NCBI RefSeq assembly: GCF_034931305.1
Contig: NZ_JAYGHY010000076.1
Coordinates: 1-10,558 of the forward strand
Direction of reading: 5' to 3'
Source: Cyanobium gracile_A
Lineage (GTDB): Bacteria > Cyanobacteriota > Cyanobacteriia > PCC-6307 > Cyanobiaceae
Length of the DNA stretch: 10,558 nt
The notes beneath the pieces are model-generated. The model was not told the DNA's origin and ran no database searches. It was given only the letters and a program-made list of their open reading frames with translations. The position numbers and the translations under genes are program-made. Shown piece by piece: positions 6,404 to 10,558 of this stretch. Position 1 is the stretch's first letter, and the number at the start of each line of letters is the position of its first letter.

Positions 6404-7576
6404 ATGAAGCTGGTCTGCTCCCAGGCTGAACTCAACGCCAGCCTCCAGCTGGTCAGCCGGGCGGTGGCGACGCGGCCCACCCATCCGGTGCTGGCCAACG
6501 TGTTGCTCACCGCTGATGCGGGCACCGGCCGCCTCAGCCTCACGGGCTTCGATCTCAGCCTCGGCATCCAGACGAGCCTGCCCGCCGCCGTTGAGACCAG
6601 CGGGGCCATCACCCTGCCGGCGAAGATGTTCGGCGAGATCGTGGCCCGGCTCGCCACCGACAGCCCCATCAGCCTCAGCTGCCCGGAAGGCGAGGAGCAG
6701 CTGGAGCTCACCAACCTCTCGGGCAGCTACCGGATGCGGGGGATGCCCGCCGACGACTACCCGGACCTCCCTTTGGCCCAGAGCGGCACCCCGATCCGCT
6801 TCCACGCCGAAGCCCTGGTGAAGGGGCTGCGGGCCACCCTGTTCGCTAGCAGCCCGGATGAGAACAAGCAACTGCTGACCGGCGTGCACCTGCGCCTCGA
6901 TGGCGAAGGCCTGGAGTGCGCCGCCACCGATGGCCACCGGCTGGCTGTGCAGCGCCTCTCCCATGCGGTGGAGGCCGCCGCCAGCCCCGAGGCGGAGGCC
7001 TCCACCGCCGATGGCGCGGATTTCGCCGTCACGGTGCCGGCCCGCTCGCTGCGGGAGCTGGAGCGGATCCTCTCGGGCCGCGGCTCCCAGGAGCCCCTCA
7101 GCCTGTTCTGCGAACGGGGCCAGGTGGTGGTGCTCTCCGCCGACCAGGTGCTCACCAGTCGCAGCCTCGATGGCACCTACCCCAACTACCGCCAGCTGAT
7201 TCCCCCGTCGTTCCAGCGCCGCCTGGTGCTCGACCGCCGCGCCTTCATCGCCGCCCTGGAGCGGGTGGCGGTGCTGGCCGACCAGCACAACAACGTGGTC
7301 AAGATCAGCGCCGACCCCGCCGCCGGCACGGCCACGATCCGGGCCGACGCCCAGGACGTGGGCAGCGGTTCGGAGTCTCTGGCGGCCACGATCGAGGGGG
7401 AGGCGATCGAGATCGCCTTCAACGTCCGCTACCTGCTCGATGGCCTCAAGGCCATGGGCTCCGACCAGGTGGTGCTGCAGTGCAATGCCGCCACCACCCC
7501 GGCCGTGCTGGCGCCGGTGGGGGCCGACGAGGCCTTCACCTACCTGGTGATGCCGGTCCAGATCCGCACCAGCTGA
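6404..7576 (+). CDS. dnaN: DNA polymerase III beta subunit (sliding clamp)
   Basis: DnaN forms the ring-shaped dimer that tethers DNA polymerase III and many repair proteins to DNA. From ATG 6404 the protein is 390 residues, the expected size for three repeated clamp domains. It starts MKLVCSQAELNASLQLVSRAV. Family signatures are THPVLANVLL near residue 30, GFDLSLGI at 48-55, GSYRMRGMPADDYPDLP, LLTGVHLRLDGEGLECAATDGHRLA at the domain II start, and the C-terminal AFTYLVMPVQIRTS. The frame stays open upstream to a TTG at 6281, which would add 41 residues, but this extension is unlike any clamp N-terminus, and MKL is the normal start. No Shine-Dalgarno precedes the ATG. A Glu/Ala/Ser-rich segment (AAASPEAEASTADGAD) in domain II is a probable surface loop. 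The next gene begins four bases after the stop. Confidence 0.97.
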   Translation: MKLVCSQAELNASLQLVSRAVATRPTHPVLANVLLTADAGTGRLSLTGFDLSLGIQTSLPAAVETSGAITLPAKMFGEIVARLATDSPISLSCPEGEEQLELTNLSGSYRMRGMPADDYPDLPLAQSGTPIRFHAEALVKGLRATLFASSPDENKQLLTGVHLRLDGEGLECAATDGHRLAVQRLSHAVEAAASPEAEASTADGADFAVTVPARSLRELERILSGRGSQEPLSLFCERGQVVVLSADQVLTSRSLDGTYPNYRQLIPPSFQRRLVLDRRAFIAALERVAVLADQHNNVVKISADPAAGTATIRADAQDVGSGSESLAATIEGEAIEIAFNVRYLLDGLKAMGSDQVVLQCNAATTPAVLAPVGADEAFTYLVMPVQIRTS

Positions 7577-7580
7577 GCGC

Positions 7581-8447
7581 GTGAGTCTTCCCGAGCAGCT
7601 GCTGCTGAGCGATCTGCTGCTGCGGCAGGTGCGTTGCGATCAGGGCCTTGAGCGTGGCTCGGGCGTTCTGGCCTGGATGCATCCGCCGGTGCACCGGCTG
7701 TTGGGCTGGGCCAGCCGGCCATCGGCCTTCGCCCAGCGGCGACTCGTCTGGCGGCTCGACCAGCTGCGGGGGCTGGGGGAGCAGGAGGTGTTCGTCAAGG
7801 GAGAGCCCGCGGAGACGGACGCGGCCACCCTGGAGCGGCTGCCCACCCTGATCGATGCCGCCCTCACCGGTGCCGATGACGTGCCCCTGGGATTGGTGGC
7901 TGATGCCGCCGTTGATCTGCGCAGCGGCCGTATCCTGCACTACCTGGTGGCCCGCAGCGACCCGCGGCTGCCCGGCAGTAGCCGCTGGCGCCTGAGCCCC
8001 GATCGGATCGTTGACCAACAGCCCGGCCGGGTGTTCACCGCCCTGCGGGGCCTTGATGACCTGCCGGTGGCCCGGGCCAGCGTGCGCCAGCAGCTGCTGC
8101 GCCGCTCGCGCCGCTGGAAGGAGCAGGTGCAGGAGGTGGGAGGCCGCGTTGAGGAGCGGCTGGAGGGCTGGCTGGAGGAGCCCCCCTGGCCGGAGGCCTT
8201 CCGCGAGGAGATCCCCTGGCCTCAACGCGAGCGGGACCCTGAGCCCGACCCCCGCGACCGCTACGACCGCGACCCCTATCCGGACGAGCGCTACGCCAAC
8301 GACCGCGCCGAGCCCGACCCGCTTGAGGATTGGCCCGAGGAGGAGGAACCGGAGCCGACACCGGAGCCGCCGCCGCAAGAGCCGGCGCCCCGCCGCGACC
8401 GCTACCGGGGTCGGGAGCCCCACCACGCCGACGACCCCTGGATCTGA
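7581..8447 (+). CDS. PRC-barrel-like protein with charged proline-rich tail
   Basis: This 288-residue protein starts at GTG 7581, four bases after the dnaN stop, so its translation may be coupled to dnaN. Two segments look like PRC-barrel-type beta domains. One is around SDLLLRQVRCD (residues 10-20) onward. The clearer one is PLGLVADAAVDLRSGRILHYLVARSDPR (about 102-129), followed by the conserved-looking PGSSRWRLSPDRI. Residues 160-200 are helical and basic then acidic. From about 200 the protein is low complexity, rich in Asp, Glu, Arg, Tyr and Pro, and it ends in DDPWI. I recall similar proteins between dnaN and purL in picocyanobacteria, but their function is unknown to me. PRC barrels occur in RimM and in photosynthetic reaction centre H subunits, so an RNA- or membrane-complex-binding role is possible. 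No membrane segment is seen. Confidence 0.75.
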   Translation: MSLPEQLLLSDLLLRQVRCDQGLERGSGVLAWMHPPVHRLLGWASRPSAFAQRRLVWRLDQLRGLGEQEVFVKGEPAETDAATLERLPTLIDAALTGADDVPLGLVADAAVDLRSGRILHYLVARSDPRLPGSSRWRLSPDRIVDQQPGRVFTALRGLDDLPVARASVRQQLLRRSRRWKEQVQEVGGRVEERLEGWLEEPPWPEAFREEIPWPQRERDPEPDPRDRYDRDPYPDERYANDRAEPDPLEDWPEEEEPEPTPEPPPQEPAPRRDRYRGREPHHADDPWI

Positions 8448-8451
8448 TACT

Positions 8452-8457
8452 GGAGGG
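8452..8457 (+). promoter_or_regulatory. Shine-Dalgarno site of purL
   Basis: GGAGGG lies just upstream of an in-frame TTG at 8461, in the 13-bp gap after the preceding stop codon. It is the best ribosome-binding match in the region and supports TTG 8461 as the purL start over GTG 8476 or GTG 8506. Confidence 0.6.
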
Positions 8458-8460
8458 CCG

Positions 8461-10558
8461 TTGCCGCGCCCCCCGGTGGTTCCTGCCTCGACCCCGTCCT
8501 TTTCGGTGCCCGAGGCCCTGCGCAAGGAGGGCCTGAGCCAGGGCGATTACGACGAGATCGTGCGTCGCCTCGGTCGGCCCCCCAACCGGGCCGAGCTGGG
8601 CATGTTCGGGGTGATGTGGTCGGAGCACTGCTGCTATCGCAACTCCCGCCCCCTGCTGGGCCAGTTCCCCACCAGCGGGCCCCGCATCCTGGTGGGACCC
8701 GGCGAGAACGCTGGGGTGGTGGACCTGGGCGAGGGGCAGCGGCTGGCCTTCAAGATCGAGAGCCACAACCACCCATCAGCGGTGGAGCCCTTCCAGGGGG
8801 CGGCCACCGGGGTGGGGGGCATCCTGCGGGACATCTTCACCATGGGGGCGCGCCCGATCGCCCTGCTCAACGCCCTGCGCTTCGGGCCGCTGGAGGACGA
8901 GCGCAACGTGGGCCTGATGGAGGGGGTGGTGGCCGGCATCGCCCACTACGGCAACTGTGTCGGCGTGCCGACGGTGGGGGGGGAGGTGGCCTTCGACCCC
9001 AGCTACGGCGGCAACCCACTGGTGAATGCGATGGCCCTGGGCCTGATGGAGACCGAGGACATCGTCTGCTCCGGGGCGGTGGGTGTGGGTAATCCGGTGG
9101 TCTACGTCGGCAGCACCACCGGCCGCGACGGCATGGGCGGCGCCAGCTTCGCGTCCGCCGAGCTCACCGAGGCCTCCCTCGACGACCGGCCCGCCGTGCA
9201 GGTGGGCGATCCGTTCCTGGAGAAGGGGCTGATCGAGGCCTGCCTGGAGGCGTTCCAGAGCGGTGATGTGGTGGCGGCCCAGGACATGGGCGCCGCCGGC
9301 CTGACCTGCAGCTGTTCGGAGATGGCCGCCAAGGGGGGCCTGGGCATCGAGCTCGACCTCGACCGGGTACCCGCGCGGGAGAGCGGCATGAGCGCCTACG
9401 AGTTCCTGCTGAGCGAATCCCAGGAGCGGATGCTGTTCGTGGTGGCGGCCGGCCGGGAGGAGCCCCTGATGGCCCGCTTCCGCCGCTGGGGGCTGCAGGC
9501 GGCGGTGGTGGGCCGGGTGCTGCAGGAGAACGTGGTGCGGGTGCTGCAGCACGGTGCGGTGGCGGCCGAGGTGCCCGCCAGTGCCCTGGCGGACGACACG
9601 CCGATCAACCACCACGAGCTGCTGGCCGAACCCCCGGCCGAGATCCAGGCCCACTGGGGCTGGAGCGAAGCCGAGCTGCCGCCGGCCTCGGAGGCTGGCG
9701 GCCTGTCCCTGGCCGATGGACCGCTGGGCTGGGGGGCGGCGCTGCTGCGCCTGCTGGATGACCCCACCATCGCCAGCAAACGATGGGTGTACCGCCAGTA
9801 CGACCACCAGGTGCAGGCCAACACCGTGGTGCTGCCCGGTGGCGCCGATGCGGCGGTGATCCGGCTGCGGCCCCAGCAAGGAGAAGGGGCAATGCAGGCG
9901 GCGACCCGTGGTGTGGCGGCGACGGTGGACTGCCCCAACCGCTGGGTGGCCCTGGATCCGGAACGGGGCGCCATGGCGGCGGTGGCGGAGGCGGCCCGCA
10001 ATCTCTCCTGCACCGGCGCCGAGCCCCTGGCCGTCACCGACAACCTCAACTTCCCTTCGCCCGACACCGCCACCGGCTACTGGCAGCTGGCGATGGCCTG
10101 CCGGGGCCTGTCGGCGGCCTGCAGCGCCCTGGCCACGCCGGTGACCGGTGGCAACGTCTCGCTGTACAACGAGACCCGCCTGCCGGACGGCCGCATGCAG
10201 CCGATCCACCCCACCCCGGTGGTGGGCATGGTGGGTCTGGTGCACGACCTGAGCCATGTCACGGGGCTGGCCTGGCGCCAGGCCGGCGATGCCATCTGGC
10301 TGCTGGGGGTGCCGCTCCAGGAGAGCGGCGACGGGCGCCTGGGGCTGGGGGGCAGCAGCTACCTGGAGGTGGTGCACGGCCGGCTCACGGGTCGCCCGCC
10401 GCTGACGGACCTGGCGCTGGAGCTGCGGGTGCAGGCCTTCCTGCGCCAGTCCATTGCCGCGGGTCTGGTGCGCTCCGCCCACGACCTTTCCGATGGCGGT
10501 CTGGCGGTGGCGGCGGCGGAGGCCTGCATCGCCTCCGGCCTGGGCGCTCGCCTGGAGC
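8461..10558 (+). CDS. purL: Phosphoribosylformylglycinamidine synthase subunit PurL (C-terminus outside window)
   Basis: PurL is the ATP-dependent synthetase subunit that converts FGAR to FGAM in purine synthesis, working with PurS and the glutaminase PurQ. The frame is open for 699 codons to the right edge. Motifs in order are FGVMWSEHCCYRNSRPLL (about 49-66, active-site His56), KIESHNHPSAVEPFQGAATGVGG (98-120), GRDGMGGASFAS, QDMGAAGLTCSCSEMA (274-289), ESQERML (319-325), TGGNVSLYNET (562-572) and AHDLSDGGLAVAAAEA (673-688). These are diagnostic of the smaller Bacillus-type PurL, usually about 720-790 residues, so only the last tenth or so is missing. The TTG start at 8461 is supported by GGAGGG. 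GTG at 8476 or 8506 is possible, since the first 15 residues are variable and Pro-rich. It probably belongs to the dnaN operon. Confidence 0.96.
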   Translation, partial: MPRPPVVPASTPSFSVPEALRKEGLSQGDYDEIVRRLGRPPNRAELGMFGVMWSEHCCYRNSRPLLGQFPTSGPRILVGPGENAGVVDLGEGQRLAFKIESHNHPSAVEPFQGAATGVGGILRDIFTMGARPIALLNALRFGPLEDERNVGLMEGVVAGIAHYGNCVGVPTVGGEVAFDPSYGGNPLVNAMALGLMETEDIVCSGAVGVGNPVVYVGSTTGRDGMGGASFASAELTEASLDDRPAVQVGDPFLEKGLIEACLEAFQSGDVVAAQDMGAAGLTCSCSEMAAKGGLGIELDLDRVPARESGMSAYEFLLSESQERMLFVVAAGREEPLMARFRRWGLQAAVVGRVLQENVVRVLQHGAVAAEVPASALADDTPINHHELLAEPPAEIQAHWGWSEAELPPASEAGGLSLADGPLGWGAALLRLLDDPTIASKRWVYRQYDHQVQANTVVLPGGADAAVIRLRPQQGEGAMQAATRGVAATVDCPNRWVALDPERGAMAAVAEAARNLSCTGAEPLAVTDNLNFPSPDTATGYWQLAMACRGLSAACSALATPVTGGNVSLYNETRLPDGRMQPIHPTPVVGMVGLVHDLSHVTGLAWRQAGDAIWLLGVPLQESGDGRLGLGGSSYLEVVHGRLTGRPPLTDLALELRVQAFLRQSIAAGLVRSAHDLSDGGLAVAAAEACIASGLGARLE

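Noticed and set aside
8776..10482. 568-codon open frame on the minus strand opposite purL
   Set aside because: It lies fully antisense to a clear purL. Its composition (many His, Gln, Gly, Arg) is typical of spurious frames in high-GC DNA, and no known motif is visible.

Overview
The window looks like a chromosomal segment from a high-GC picocyanobacterium of the Synechococcus/Cyanobium type. This rests on gene content and protein style, because no database search was possible. The clues are a cyanobacterial ABC1 kinase, a secreted DUF1400 protein, a threonine synthase of the cyanobacterial kind, and dnaN followed by a PRC-barrel-like protein and purL. A counted 60-base stretch of the core sequence is about 73% GC. 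I saw no HIP1 octamer (GCGATCGC), which fits the marine/alpha-cyanobacterial branch. In these organisms the block around dnaN is, as I recall, the conventional start of the chromosome and lies near the replication origin.

Layout, left to right: (1) positions 1-1128, minus strand: the N-terminal two thirds of recN, running off the left edge. (2) 1233-3185, plus: ABC1/UbiB-family atypical kinase, divergent from recN across 104 bp. (3) 3223-3831, plus: small exported DUF1400 protein. (4) 3854-4984, plus: thrC. Genes 2-4 are closely spaced and may be co-transcribed. (5) 5037-6005, plus: a class I SAM methyltransferase with two N-terminal CxxC pairs. It is strikingly AT-richer than everything around it (28/60 GC in a counted line) and looks like acquired accessory DNA. 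(6) 6006-6403: a 398-bp gene-free region with six copies of GGGGAA/TTCCCC, several inverted repeats and two good hairpins. This is the best candidate in the window for origin or dnaN control DNA. (7) 6404-7576: dnaN. (8) 7581-8447: PRC-barrel-like protein with a charged, proline-rich tail. (9) 8461 to the right edge: purL, lacking its C-terminus. Genes 7-9 have gaps of 4 and 13 bp and look like an operon.

Functionally this is mostly housekeeping: DNA repair (recN), replication (dnaN), amino acid synthesis (thrC), purine synthesis (purL) and a probable quinone- or membrane-related kinase. I do not see a defence island, CRISPR array, transposase, tRNA or rRNA. The unusual parts are the foreign-looking methyltransferase beside dnaN and the patterned non-coding region that follows it. 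Several genes appear to start at GTG or TTG, and in most of those cases a Shine-Dalgarno sequence supports the choice.
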